A stretch of 64,000 nt of DNA. It comes from Zygnema cylindricum (Eukaryota; Streptophyta; Zygnematophyceae; Zygnematales; Zygnemataceae). A program made the position numbers and the translations under genes. This document shows, in pieces, positions 12,170-24,493 of the stretch; the stretch's first letter is position 1; every line of letters starts with the position of its first letter. Location: contig JBBHKE010003037.1 of the NCBI GenBank assembly GCA_037447655.1, positions 124,001 through 188,000 on the forward strand. The letters are read 5' to 3'. A model generated the notes under the pieces. The model had not been told where the DNA came from. It made no database searches and saw only the letters and a list, made by a program, of their open reading frames with translations.

Positions 12170-14143
12170 CTAGTCACTCAGTCCACATGCCTCTCTACAT
12201 AACTTTAATTTGGGAGCATGTAAGGGTTTCGTCATCATATCAGCCACCATTTGCTCATCCGGTAAATAACTCAACTTCAAGACTTTTCCCATCACCTTTT
12301 CTCTTACAAAGTGTAGCTTGATATCAATGTGCTTACTCTTAAAGTGATGACTAGGATTAGATGCAATAGCGATTGCTGCCTGATTATCACACCACACTAT
12401 CTGTGGTCTAGATTGCATAAAGAGAAGCTCTTGGAGAAGAGACTTTACCCAAAGTAACTCTTTAACTGCCGAGCTGGCAGCCATGTACTCAGCCTCCATG
12501 GTAGACTGAGCCGTTACCTTCTGAAGTTTGTTGCTCCAGCAGCAACTTCCACTTCCGATTTTCAAAATGTATCCGATGGTGTAGCGTCGGCTCGGCATAT
12601 CTTTGTAGCTCGCATCGCTCCATGTATGAATTTTGACTTCCTCTCCACCGAGAGAACGTCTAAGATTTTGAGTTCCTGCAAGATAACGAAGAACTCTCTT
12701 TGCTACCTCATAGTCTGATTTCCTTGGATTCTGAAGGCTTCGGCTTAAGGCTCCAACCGCTGCTGCGATGTCGGGACGAGTACAATTCATGAAATAAATG
12801 AGGCTTTCGACAATCTTCCTATAAGGAATGGAGGACATAGAATCTGCCTCCCCTGAATCTAAGAAACCATCAACCAAAACACCACCATCCGTTTCCGTGC
12901 CTTCCAATTTCTGCCTGAATTCCATAGGAGTGGCACTCCCCTTTGCGTCCGACATGCCAAACTTTTCTAACATGTTTTTGATTGCTTCCTTTTGAGTTAA
13001 ATAAATAATTTTTTTGTTTCCTGTCTCTTTCTACTTGAATTCCTAGAATATACTTAGCCTCACCCAAGTCTTTCATTTCAAACCGGGAATTCAAAGCTGA
13101 TTTTATTTTATTTATCTTATTGATAGATTTGCTAATCAGTAGCAAATCATCTACATAAACTGCCACATAAATCACTCCATCATCACCTTGCATTACATAG
13201 ACTGAGTGATCTGAACTGATCTTGGTAAAGCCAAGATTGGTTAAAAACTCATCTAATTTTAGGTTCCATTGTCTCGGAGCCTGTTTCAGACCATACAGGG
13301 ACTTCAACAGTTTACAGACCAGATTTTCTTTCCCTTTTTCTGCATACATCTCTGGCTGCTTCATATAAATTACTTCCTCCAAATCACCATGCAAGAAAGC
13401 AGTTTTAACATCCATCTGATGCAATTCCATATCCTCTATTGCAGCTAGAGATAGCCAAACTCTAACAGTAGGAAAGCGAACTACAGGAGAGAAAGTCTCT
13501 TCATAGTCAATTCCCTCCTTTTGGCTAAATCCCTTAGCAACCAGTCTAGCTTTATATCTCTCAATTGTATTATCAAGATTCAATTTTAATTTGAAGACCC
13601 ACTTACAACCGATAGCTTTCTGGTTCGGTGGGAGCTCCACAAGTTCCCAAGTTTGGGCTTCCATAATTGACTTTATCTCCTCTTTTGCAGCCGAGATCCT
13701 GTGATCCTTTTCAAGAACAGAAAAAGCTTCATGAATAGTAAGCGGCTCCCCTGTGCTTGCAGAAAAAGCACTCTCAACTCGGTCGCCTCGAAGGCGGCTA
13801 CTTTGCCTTCTCCCCCCCGGAAAATCTGACGCGGGAACTGTTGGTTCCCTACCTTGCCGCACAGGGCGTGTATTGGGAGGAGCATCAACAGAAGGAGCAG
13901 CTCCACAAGGAGTATTAAACGGCCCAGAGGCATTTGGGAGAGAGTTAGAAGAAGTAGAAGAGGATGGAGTAAAAGGTTCCTGCTTAAGAATGATATATTC
14001 TTGTATTTTCTCATTCCTTTCAGTTGCATCCATGCTAAAAACGTCAACTGATTAACTTTCTTCTTTAATCTGAATATTCCTAGCTGTTTGAAGGCATCCT
14101 CTCTGAGGATTATAGACTCTATAACCTGCATATTCATCATCAT
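12170..14143 (-). pseudogene. Copia A1 reverse transcriptase and RNase H
   Basis: RT-RNase H portion of pol, which copies element RNA into DNA in the virus-like particle. Reading downward from 14143: linker, TWELVELPPNQKAIGCKWVF, KARLVAKGFSQKEGIDYEET, HQMDVKTAFLHGDLEE, YGLKQAPRQWN, and the catalytic YVDD (13150). RNase H follows with WSDASY, STMEAEYMA, WCDNQAAIAI and the copia tail VADMMTKPL, ending at a stop at 12170. A frameshift at about 12960-13020 separates RT from RNase H. The RT motifs themselves look intact. Confidence 0.9.
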
Positions 14144-14183
14144 AGCTTAAAAAGACACCAGGTACAGATTCTCGACTAAGCTT

Positions 14184-15680
14184 TCAATTAGGAAGATTAT
14201 CCAAGATAAAACATTTGCTACCAAAAACTCTAAAATGACTGACATTTGGCTTTCTGCCTGTCCACACTTCATAAGGTGTCTTACCCCTAACAGCTCGGGT
14301 TTCCACTCTATTTCTGATGTAGGAAGCACAATGAAAAGCTTCCCCCCAAAACTTTGGATCCACACCTTTATCGGCCATCATAGATCGAGCACATTCAGTC
14401 AAATTCCGATTAAGTCTCTTGGCAACACCATTTTGTTCCGGTGTGTGCGGAGCAGTAAATTCACGAGAGATGCCATTTTCTTTCAAAAAATCAGCAAATG
14501 CATGAGATACATACTCTCCACCATTATCCGTTCGCAAAGCAAGAATAGATTTGCCGTGAAGTTTCTCCGCCCAGATTTTGTAGTGCTTAAAGTGAGTGAA
14601 GACTTCTCCCTTCTCCTTCATGAAGTATAGGCGACTATATCGGGAGTAATCGTCTCTAAAGGTGACAAAGAAGCGGCTGCCACCAAGAGAGGGAACTTTG
14701 GAAGGGCCGAAGACATCAGAGTGAATAATACCAAGGAGATTTGTGGCTCGATGATCAGAAACTTGTGGTAGAGAAAGCTTGTGAAGCTTTCCGAGAGCAC
14801 AACCATCACAAACATGGGACTCTTTTTGACCAAGCTTGACTCCCTCTATCATATTATGGTTTATCATCTTAGTAAGTCTCTCATAATGCACATGACCAAG
14901 CCTTTTATGCCACAAAACATTATCACATACGACACTGGAGTACGCAAAATCAATTTTATTAGCCAGGTCCATGTGGTACAAAATGTTTGGGCCTCTAGTT
15001 CCTACTAGAGCTACTCTTCCATTCTTGCTCACTATTTTCTTGCCATTTTTCTGGAAAACCTCAAAGCCTTTGCTTTCAGCTACAGACGTAGAAAACAGAT
15101 TTTTCTTGAACTTTGGAACATACAAAACATCATACAAAGTTCTCTTAACAACCTTTCCATCTATCACACAATCGAGATCTATGTTTCCTTTGGCATTTGA
15201 TTCAACAGCATAGCCACAAGCATAAAAGATCTGACGTAAAGGAATAAAAGACAACTCCTTAAACCAAGACCTGTTCCAGCTTATGTGTGAAGAGTTACCG
15301 GAATCCATTATCCATCCGAGGTCCTTTTCTCCTTCCATCATGTCGAGTTTGGCGAGAGCAAAGAACTCTTTGTCATCAGTTTTTGGAAAACTGATCACAT
15401 CAGGTGTCGTTTCCTTGGTCTTTTTCTTCTCCAATTCCGTATCCTCCGCTGAAAATGCAACAATTTTATTTGGAGGTTTTTGGGAGATGGGAGGTCCGCG
15501 GTGTCTCCATCCTTTCCGAAAGGTACCTGTTTCAAAAGCTTTTATATACAAAGGACAAGCTCTGAAGGAGTGACCATCAGTATAGCAATAAACACATTTC
15601 TCAAACTGAGGATTAAACTGATTCCCTTGATATCTATTTTCCCTCTGAAACTGAGCCGTAAATGCTACAACTGGTTTTCC
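14184..15680 (-). pseudogene. Copia A1 protease and integrase
   Basis: Begins with the gag zinc knuckle CVYCYTDGHSFRAC near 15600, then the aspartic protease site WIMDSGNSSHI (15305), and integrase with HHCC zinc site (WHKRLGH... CDGCALGK) and core blocks IHSDVFGP and LRTDNGGEYVSHAF. The third catalytic residue is lost: the usual NGVAERLNR reads NGVAKRLNR, so strand transfer should be dead. The YEVWTGRKPNVSHFRVFG C-terminal block is present. The frame breaks near 14190. Confidence 0.9.
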
Positions 15681-15689
15681 AAATCCTAA

Positions 15690-16295
15690 AACTGTCTAAG
15701 TAGCCTATTCTGCCAAGATAAACTCTATAGCTGTTTGCAAATTCCAAAGAGGTTTAGACAATTTTTTCATTTCATTTGAGGCTTCTTTATATTCATTAGG
15801 AAGCCCCTTTAGGAGAATCATGGCCTGATGATAAGGGGAGAAAGTCCCCCCAAAACATGCATTTTTTGACAGTAACATTCGAAACCGATTAGTGTATTCC
15901 ACCATGCTACCACCTGTGTACTTATACTCATAGATTTGACCAACAGTTATAATCTCATGCTGGTCACTAGCTTTAACATAAGAAGATTTCAATGCATCCC
16001 ACAAATTTGATGCCTTTGCAACATTAATATATGTCATATGCAATTCTTTTGATATCATAAGCTTTAATAAATGCAAAGCCTAGTCATTTTTCTGATCAAA
16101 ACTGGCATCATATTCTGCCAATGATCCATTTAACACATCAATAAGTTTCACTTGCTTGAAGTAAGACTTAACCAAATCTGCCCAATACAGATATTCACGT
16201 CCATTAAATACTGGAATTCGTGAAGGCGGGCCCGTGACCTGTTGTTCTGAGACAAGTGCTGGTACTGAAGATGAAGAAGATGTAGCAGTAGTCAT
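15690..16295 (-). pseudogene. Copia A1 gag
   Basis: The likely start is the ATG at 16295, inside the 5' LTR (LTR edge 16240), giving MTTATSSSSSVPALVSEQ before the frame crosses the primer-binding site as VTGPPSR and continues IPVFNGREYLYWADL. The frame also extends farther upstream in the LTR to 16433. A nonsense codon at 16077-16079 splits gag into 16080-16295 and 15705-16076 (MTYINVAKASNLWDALKSSY region). Further stops at 15700 separate the zinc knuckle. Confidence 0.85.
16225..16239 (-). other. Primer-binding site of copia A1
   Basis: Directly internal to the 5' LTR. The - strand sequence GGTCACGGGCCCGCC differs by three transitions from GGTTATGGGCCCACC, the complement of the initiator tRNA-Met anticodon arm. 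It is translated in frame as part of gag. Confidence 0.7.
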
Positions 16296-16977
16296 CGTAG
16301 AACAAATCAAGAGAGGAAGCTTCCACAAATACCGATGGCTGAACAGAAACTTTGACAGACTATAACTTTCAGAAAAATGCCCCAAACGTCTTGAAAATTT
16401 GCCACAATGTAGATAACATACAAAGGAACACACACATTATATTTCAATTAATTCCGCTCACAAATCTGTGAGATATGTAGAAATGAAATTACATAAAACT
16501 GAGTGTACAGTTTTCATATCATTTGTTCCCAAAAATCAAATTCACTAAGTCTTACTTTTATAAACCGAAACTACACTAAGCTGTACGAAGGCATTCCAGC
16601 CGTACATCTAACATTCTATCACAAATATTTACACCGAAGTTCAGACAACGTAAAGTGATAATGATATAGTCACGCCTCGTCACTATTTGTTGGCGGCGTT
16701 TGTCAGCGGTCCGATTAGAGGATTTGGCAGCGTAGAATTGACTTCACGAAGTCCAGTGGTCCTGTCGAATTTCCGTACGTCCACGGAGGACATACTCACG
16801 CATTCTCCCAAGTGACGACACGTGTCCCAAGTGTGAATGAACCGTGAACTCCCAACTTCACTGTCGCACTAATTGCGGTAAGTACTGAACCGAACTCAAC
16901 CAAAAATAGCTTAAGTCCTAAACAGCTCTCTCTCACAGCTGAGGCATAAAGAGGACAAAAGCTTTCTAAAAACAACA
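16240..16977 (-). repeat. 5' LTR of copia A1
   Basis: 738 bp, begins TGTTGTTTTTAG and ends CAGAACAACA on the - strand. It contains the gag start codon 56 bases before its end. Confidence 0.9.
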
Positions 16978-16982
16978 GAAAT

Positions 16983-17410
16983 TGCTTCCTCCATTGTGGT
17001 TGAAGCTCTCACCATTCTGGATTGTACCATACATGATGCATATCGAGTCAAATAACGGCTAAACATTGTTTCTACCATGAGTGATGAATCCCCCAGGGCC
17101 TCTCCTTTTCCTAATCAGGTTCGTATAGCCTCTCCCCTTGTTGATGAGTTCATTGCAACCGCCGCTTTGAGGGCGTTGCAGCTGAACCGTAGTCTTTCAA
17201 TTATTCAGCCGGTTACAGCGGATGGATGTGCGGCGTGACCTTGACCCTCATATCAGTTTCTTGGACAATTCCCAGAAGTCTTTCTCCGTTAATGGTGTTG
17301 CTCCCTCTCTCCCTCTCATGGACACCGGAGCCAAACCCGTGATCCTCCGATCCGGATTTGCGCTCAAGCTTGGTCTAACACAGGACAAGCTTCAAGCAAC
17401 GGCTACTTGG
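16983..17410 (+). pseudogene. G3 gypsy gag end and aspartic protease
   Basis: Continuation of G3 beyond A1: SSIVVEALTILDCTIHDAYR, then DLDPHISFLDNS, and the retropepsin motif SLPLMDTGAKPVIL (17310-17345), matching LPLMDTGAKPSIL in G1. The active-site DTG is intact, but the upstream frame is broken. It is cut at 17410 by the LTR of copia A2; the remainder of G3 is not found in the window. Confidence 0.85.
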
Positions 17411-18185
17411 TGTTGTCTTAAGGCAACTGGTGCACCGGAAGAAGAAGAAGAAGCACTTGCAGTTGCCATATTAATCAATACACAAAGAGGAAACTCTCAC
17501 GAAAAACCCACAAAAGACCAACTTCAAAATGAAGCCCCAAAAAAACCAAAAATACCCTAAGTCTCCAAATTTTTTTAAATGTAAATTATACAACAAAGAA
17601 ACCATATGCAGAATTTCAAAAGTTTCTGCCGAAAGATCACAATGATATTGTAATTCAAAGACACCCAAAAAACTGCTTTGCAGTTTTGCATACAAAGAAT
17701 TCCTAAATCCAAAATATTCTAAGTCCTATATATACAAGGGAACCTGTAGCTGATCTACACCGTTGGTTGAGCCTTCAATCGTACACAATATTTATAACAA
17801 ACTTAAAACTAATAGCCGCTAAATTGAAATAGTACGCGGTCAAAGTTCGCACGCTGAAATGACGGGCAATCAATATTCTTCTTTAAAAAAATGACGGCGA
17901 ACGCCGTCAGCCGTCCGCGCAATTTCATCGGCGAAGATAAACCTTCACGTGTAAACCCGGTCCCCAAACGAAACTTTACTTTCCATCATCCGAAACACAC
18001 AATCTTGACTTCCCCACGGACCGACACGTGTGCCTGGAGTGTACTCAGCCTGTGTTCTCCTTTCGGACTTACATACCATATTAAAACCTTTCTACGATAA
18101 ATCAGCCTGCACACAAAATGATTAAGTCCGAAATCTCTTTCTCACACACTAGATATAGAGAGGACTAAAGGTTTCCAAAACAACA
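17411..18185 (-). repeat. 3' LTR of copia A2
   Basis: Begins TGTTGTTTTGG and ends AGACAACA (- strand). It carries an LTR-internal gag start, MATASASSSSSGAPVALR followed by Q-Q at the LTR edge, parallel to A1. The polypurine tract AGGGGGG (+ strand ccccccct, 18186) precedes it. Confidence 0.88.
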
Positions 18186-18189
18186 CCCC

Positions 18190-20200
18190 CCTAAACCTTT
18201 AAACTCTCTCAACCACTAAGTCCACACTCCTTTCTACAAAACTTCAATTTAGGTGCTGGTAAAGCCTTAGTCATCATATCGGCTACCATCATCTCATCCG
18301 GCATGTAACTGAGTTTCAAAATTCTGTTCATCACCTTCTCTCACACAAAATGCTACTTGATATCAATGTGTTTGCTTTTGAAGTGATGACTTCGGTTAGA
18401 TGCAATCGCAATAGCTGCCTGGTTATCACACCACACTATTTGAGGTCCGGATTGCATAAAATGAAGTTCTTGAAGGAGTGACTTTACCCACAATAACTCC
18501 TTGACAGCTGAGCTTGCCGCCATATATTTAGCCTCCATTGTAGAGTGAGTCGTTACCTTTTGAAACTTGCTGCTCCAGCAACATGTTCCACTTCAAATCT
18601 TCAATATAAATCCGGTGGTGGAACGGCGGCTTGGCATGTCTTTGTAACTAGCATCGCTCCAAGTCTGAATTTTTACTTCCTCTCCACTGAGAGCAAGTCG
18701 AAGATTTCGTGTTCTTGCAAGGTACCGAAGAACCCTCTTTGTTGCCTCCCAATCCGTTTTCCTAGGATTTTGCAAACTCCGGCTCAAGGCACCAACAGCT
18801 ACCGAAAAACCCTCTTTGCTGCCTCCCAATCCGTTTTCCTAAGATTTTGCAAACTCCCGCTCAAGGCACCAACTGCTGCCGTAATGTCCAGCCTCGTGCA
18901 ATTCATGAAGTAGATTAGGCTGCCGACAATCTGCCGGTATGGAATGGTGGCCATAAAATCTGCCTCCTCTGACTCCAAAGTGTCGTCAAAAATGACTCCT
19001 CCATTGGTCTCCATGCCTTCCACTTTCTGCTTAAATTCCATGGGAGTGGCACTTCCCTTTGCCTTTGCCATGCCGAATCTTTCAAGCACATTCCCTATCG
19101 CTTCCCGCTGCGTTAGATATATTGATCTCCTATCTCTATCCCTTTCTACTTGAATTCCAAGAATATACTTTGCCTCACCTAAATCTTTCATCTCAAATCT
19201 TGAATTCAAGGCTGCTTTAATTTTATTAATCTCATTAATGACTAACTTAGCAACAGCAAATCATCTACATATACTGCAATGTAAATAATCCCATCTTCCC
19301 CTTCCATAACATACAGTGAGTGATCTGAACTAATCCTTACAAAGCCAAGACCGGTTAGAAACTCATCTAGTTTTAGATTCAACTGACGAGGAGCCTGCTT
19401 CAGGCCGTACAAGGATTTCAACAACTTACAGAACGGATTTTCTTTTCTAGTCTCTGCATACATTTCAGGTTGCTTCATATAAATCACTTCTTTTAAGTCT
19501 CCATGCAAGAAAGCGGTTTTAACATCCATTTGATGTAATTCCATGTCTTCAATGGCCGCTAGAGACAACAAAATTCTATCAGTTGGAAACCGGACTGTCG
19601 GAGAGAAGGTCTCTTCATATTCAATTCCCTCCTTCTGACTATTACCCTTTGCAACAAGCCTAGACTTGTATCTTTCAATGGAATTATCCGGATTTAACTT
19701 AATTTTGAAGACCCACTTACAACCGATTGCTTTTCGGTCCGGCGGAAGTTCCAAAAGCTCCCAAGTGTGAGCCTCCATTATCGATCGCATTTAATCGTTC
19801 GTCGCGGAGATCTATTGATCTTTTTCCGGAGCTGAAAAATCCTCCTGTATGGTAGCCGGTTCCATTGTGCTGGCAAAAAATAGAGCATGCTCCACCGGTT
19901 CACCTCGCAGCTTGCTGCTTTGCCTTCCCCCCCCCCGGAAAAACTGAGGCTGAAACTGTCGGATCCGTACGTGGCCGCCGAGGAGGAGGAGGAGGCGGAA
20001 GAGGAGGAGGTGGAGGAGGTCAAGTTTTCTCGACAAGTGAAGCAACCGGAGTGTTCGGAGTAGGAATAGAAGATGTTCCACCACTGATAGATGAGGAAGA
20101 GGTGGTGGAAGATGTAAAAGGAACACTCTCAAAAATAACATTTCTTGAATTTTGGCATTTTTCTCTAAATCTCTCATGCCAAACACATCAACTGATTGAC
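18190..20200 (-). pseudogene. Copia A2 reverse transcriptase and RNase H
   Basis: RT block 19242-19790 with TWELLELPPDRKAIGCKWVF, HQMDVKTAFLHGDL, YGLKQAPRQLN and catalytic YVDDLLL. It is followed by LGEAKYILGIQVERD (19150), DITAAVGALS, WSDASYKDMPSRRS and WCDNQAAIAI. Stops and shifts break it at 19240, 18800 and 18540. RNase H contains a ~75-bp tandem duplication (18736-18873) that repeats GALSRSLQNPRKTDWEA. Not functional. Confidence 0.88.
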
Positions 20201-20269
20201 TTTCTTCCTTAACCTGAATATTCCTAGCAACTTGAAGAGTTTTTCTATACGTATTGTATGCTTTATAGC

Positions 20270-21690
20270 CTACGGACTCATCATCATATTCATAAAAATC
20301 CTGGGAACCGATTTCAGAGTAATCTTAGAAATAGGGATATTATCCAAAATAAAACATTTGCTCCCAAAAACCCAAAAGTGACTAAAATTAGGCTTTCTTC
20401 CAGTCCACACTTCATATGGTGTTTTTCCTTTCATAACTTTAGTTGCTATTCTATTTCTTATATACGAAGCAGAAGAGAAAGCATCACCCCAAAACTTGAA
20501 ATCTATCCCTTTATCTAACATCATAGATTTTGCACTTTCTGTTAAAGTTTGGTTGAGTCTTTCCAATACTCTGTTTTGCCGTGGAGTATAGGGAATTGTA
20601 TATTGCCGTGAAATGCCGTTTTCTTTTAAATAGTCCAAGAATGCATGAGAAATATATTCACCTCCGTTGTTGAACCGAAGGGTGAGGATAGGCTTCCCAT
20701 GAAGCTTTTCCGCCCAAACTTGAAAGTGCTTGAAGTGATTGAACACTTCACTCTTCTCCTTCATAAAGTAAACCTTGCTGTACTGGGAGAAATCATCGAT
20801 AAAAGTGACCAAAAACCGGCTGCTAGTTTGGGAAGGGACTTTTGACGGTCCCCACACATCCGAATGAATAATTTGCAGCAAATCCGTAGCCCCGTTATCC
20901 GCGGCCTGAGGTAGGGGTAACTTATGAAGCTTTCCTAGAGCACACCCATCACATACATAAGAGTCTTTTTGGCCTTAATTTACACCATCTATCATTTTTT
21001 GTTTTACCATTTTATCAAGTCTCTCATGATGAACATGACTGAGCCTCTTATGCCACAAAATAATTTCCGGAAAGACACTAGAGTATGCAAAGTCAATTTC
21101 ATTAGCCAAGTCCATCTGGTACAACAAGTTTGGGCCTCTTGTTCCTAGCAAGGCTACTCTTCCATCTTTGCTTACAACCTGTTTCCCATTCTTTGGCAAA
21201 ATTTCAAATCCTTTCATTTCAACCACCGAAGTGGAAAACAAATTTTTCTTAAACTTTGGAACATAGAGAACATCGTGCAAGGTCCTTTTTACAACCTGAC
21301 CATTGATGTCACAAGCTAACTCCACGCTTCCATTTGCCGTAGCCTCCACGCTGCTGTCATCCGCATAATAAATCCGGCGAGTGGGAATAGGAGTGAGGGT
21401 TTTGAAATAAGCCCAGTTGCCGCACATGTGGGAAGAGCATCCGAAGTCCATAATCCACCCGTTTTCTTGGGGTCCCTCCATGAGATCCTTTGCGAGAGCA
21501 AAGAACTCATCGTCATCCGATTGCGGAAATCTGACCACGTCGTCTTTTTACTCCACCAGTTCGTCTTGTGGTGTCTCATCGGTTGGAAAGAAAGCCGCAT
21601 TTTTAACTGGCAGTTTTGATGCCGCCACTTTGGATGGTGAATCCTCCGACCGCACCTTCCACCCCGCACGATAAATTCATGTTTCACACG
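20270..21690 (-). pseudogene. Copia A2 protease and integrase
   Basis: The protease site reads WIMDFGCSSHM, so the DSG triad is altered to DFG (21455). Integrase has the HHCC region (WHKRLSHVHHERL) and IHSDVWGP. The second catalytic Asp block reads LRFNNGGEYIS instead of LRTDNGGEY, a D-to-N change. The third catalytic Glu is present (LERLNQTL). A stop at 20970 splits the frame. Two catalytic lesions make the enzymes dead as encoded. Confidence 0.88.
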
Positions 21691-22240
21691 TTTTTATAAA
21701 TGCTGGACACAGCCGAAAAACATGACTTTGACCAAAGCAATAGACACACCTATCATATTGCCTATAATTCGGATTAGGGGTAAAGTTCATATTTCCGAAA
21801 AATCCAGCCGGCTTATATGTCTGAGCATTTTAAGCTACCGCTGAGTGTCCACCATTTAATGCTATCTGAGTGGCCTCTTCCTCTAAGATATAAGCTTCAG
21901 CTACATTCATATTCCATTTACTCTTCTCTAACCTCTTTAACCGTTCCGCGGCTTCTTTATATTCAGTAAGAAGCCCTCTCGTTACATTCATAGCTTGATG
22001 ATAGGGAGGAAAATTCCCCCCAGAACATGCATTTTCCGACAAAAGAAGTTTCAAGCCGTTACAATATGAGTTCATATCCCCCCCAGTATACTTATAATCC
22101 CAAATCTTTCTAGCAGTTATAACCTCATTCTGCTCACTAGCTAGGACATAAGATTCTTTCAAAACCTTCCATATGTCAGATGCCGTAGAGATATTGATAT
22201 ATGTCATGTTCAAATTGTCATGCCGCATCTCGTCGGTCAT
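21690..22240 (-). pseudogene. Copia A2 gag, C-terminal part
   Basis: Contains MTYINISTASDIWKVLKESY and NACSGGNFPPYHQAM (matching A1 NACFGGTFSPYHQAM) and a zinc knuckle CVYCFGQSHVFRLC near 21730. The N-terminal half is absent because of the junction with gypsy G1 at about 22218-22240. Confidence 0.8.
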
Positions 22241-23577
22241 TTTAATTGTTTATATTTAGGTGTTAAGACGGGCAGCCGCCACACTAATTTATATTTGGGT
22301 GTATTTGGGTTTTGCAGGGCCGTACATATTTACGTTGGCCGTAATTTCCGCCGACGACGAGTTCGACCGTATGACATACATCTCCCGTGATTTCTGTCGA
22401 CGGTGGATTTCGTCATTTCACGTCGTCCGTACAATATATATTCTACGAGATTTCCGCCAACGGTGGATTCGATTTTTCACGTAAACCGTACGACTAACAT
22501 TTGCCGCATTTTGCGCGACAACAAAGTGGACCGTACATATTCTCATTTCCCGGAATATCCACCGAAGACTCATTTTCGAATTTGCGCTCGTACAAATAAT
22601 CGTACCGTACCAACTTTCATTCCCGTGAATTCCGGGCGACAACATATTTTAATCATTTCGCGTGGAGTAGCATCTCGGCCGTCGACGCAAAGTATGCAAT
22701 TTTTCGTAACATCACATCTAGACCGTTACGCATGTGATCGACAAAGCGACTGTTTGTTCTGACGAAGCGACGTGATTGGACTATTTTAAGTCGTGAACCA
22801 TTTGGAGGTTCACGCATTCACATGTAGATATGAGGGGTTTTAATCCGTAGGTTATAGATTTTGTAACGTAGGGCAGAGGATTTTGGCCTCCTATTGGCTG
22901 AATCCAAACTAGACGCAAATACTTACATAGCACGCTGTACTCTCATTGGTCTATTTTCACTAGGCGTAGTTTTTGTTACTTAGTTCATTTCGGATCATTT
23001 CCTGCACACAATTTTCAACTGCTGGAATTATTTATTTTCAGTATTGAGGATTTTCTGCAGCCATCTTTTATTTGTAAAATTGTTCGGACAGCTTAGAGGC
23101 AATTTTCTGCCTTTGCGTGAAGCGTCTAGTTTTCTATTACATTATCAATATCTTGTAAAGCCTTACAAATTAATCTATACTGCTTTGGCCAAGACCTACA
23201 CGGTTTCCCTTCACTTTTCTCGTCCTTTTGAGTGGATTTCGACCGCGTTCTCAAGACACAAACTTCTTTTCCCGGCTGTGGCTGAGCTTTAATTAGTGTG
23301 GAAGTTGCATGTTGGGATTATTGATTTGTTGTTTTTATTTCTTGTGATTGTGTATTTATTTCTATTTGCTTATGCGCATCTTTTGAGTTTGGCTATCTTA
23401 AACATCATAAGTGGCGAGCATATTGTCATTTTCTGCTTGTTGTTTGTCTTTCTCGGTTGTGTATGCTTTGATTTGTTTTATTTAAGTATAAATTCAGATT
23501 ATCCTTGATAAGATAACTCCTGCAAGGAATATAAATAGACCGTGGGGCCTAGTGGTCATCCATCGGCTTAGTATTCA
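22218..23577 (+). repeat. 5' LTR of gypsy G1 (first ~200 bp missing)
   Basis: Aligns with the G2 3' LTR from tgcc...tcgtcggtcatt (40556) to the end. The terminus ggcttagTATTCA (23567-23577) is the inverse of TGAATA, which starts the intact LTR, so the family has TGAATA...TATTCA ends. The missing 200 bp at the left edge coincides with the junction to copia A2 gag. No coding content. Confidence 0.85.
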
Positions 23578-24493
23578 TGCACGTGAAAATTGTCGTATTT
23601 TCTTTTCTCGCTTGTTTGTTTTTATTTAGGTTTTCTTTTTATCTAAAGAAAAAAAAAACAAAAACATTTAAAAAAATCAAAAATATATATTTATAGATAC
23701 ATTTCTACAAAAATCTATAACTAGCTTTACATACATAATTACCATTTGCTTGTTAGTTGACGTTTTATCTTATTGGCCATTTTTTGGCCAACAATATACT
23801 ACACTAATTTAAGAATTTGGTTTTTGTTTTCCCCATTTTCTTTACTATATATAAGGGGCATCGTTTGCTCACATTGAGACATACTTCACTAAGGAGTGGA
23901 GTTAGTGGAGCGGATACGTTCTTGGGAGCTCTGTAAAACTTCGGTTGTAAGGAACAACCCAGTTCACCCTTGACAATCACCGGATTGCTAAGAGTGTTAT
24001 GTAAGTATCACGATGCCTTCCGGGTACAAGCGCGTGCTAAGATAGTCGGTTGATCGTATAGAGGGATCGTGTTTGGAGTGGATTAGTGTTAATCCAGTTG
24101 TATTGAGCATTGCATTTGTCCAACTTTCTTTGCTTGATATGTGGCCCTGAGTGGCCTTGGCTGAGTTTGCTTTGCGCGGAGTGGGATTTTTTCCATAGAT
24201 CTTGCTGTTGGAGGCATTGGTTAGCTCTCTTGTGGATTGTGCCGCTTTAGATCTGCACTTGGGAGTTCTTTGATACGAAGTTATTTGCCTTTATAGGTCT
24301 GGCCCTTCGGCCTTGTCCCCTTGTTTGCAGGGTAAAAGGTTTTGGTAATACGGCTTCCTGAAAGATCTGGCCATCGAGGCCCTGTTAGAGATTGATTGGA
24401 TGATTGGACAAGAGAGTGGTGTGGCTTCGCATTTGAAGCATATCAGATAGATCGGTTTTGTTATCTGGTCATCATTTGGTGTTATCATTTTTT
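23578..24493 (+). other. Leader of gypsy G1
   Basis: About 0.9 kb between LTR end and gag start, with an A-rich stretch at 23645-23690. It is identical by eye to 32608-33523 of G2. I could not assign a tRNA primer site with confidence. Confidence 0.7.

Larger units (their letters stand above)
11409..16977 (-). mobile_element. Copia element A1, complete LTR-to-LTR
   Basis: 5,569 bp with two 738-bp LTRs (11409-12146 and 16240-16977), order LTR-gag-PR-INT-RT-RH-LTR on the - strand, hence Ty1/copia. LTRs begin TGTTGTTTT and end GAACAACA. Flanks gacat (11404-11408) and gaaat (16978-16982) form a 5-bp target duplication with one mismatch. Removing A1 and one flank restores the G3 frame as PDIASSIVVEAL, proving insertion into G3 gag. 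Internal frames are broken, so it is not autonomous. Confidence 0.92.
17411..22240 (-). mobile_element. Copia element A2, lacking its 5' LTR
   Basis: Same family as A1. The 3' LTR 17411-18185 (775 bp) is followed, reading the - strand from high to low coordinate, by gag (22240-21690), PR-INT (21690-20270) and RT-RH (20200-18190). The 5' LTR is missing: gag is abruptly joined near 22218-22240 to the LTR of gypsy G1. It lies on the 3' side of the truncated G3 protease. Confidence 0.88.
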
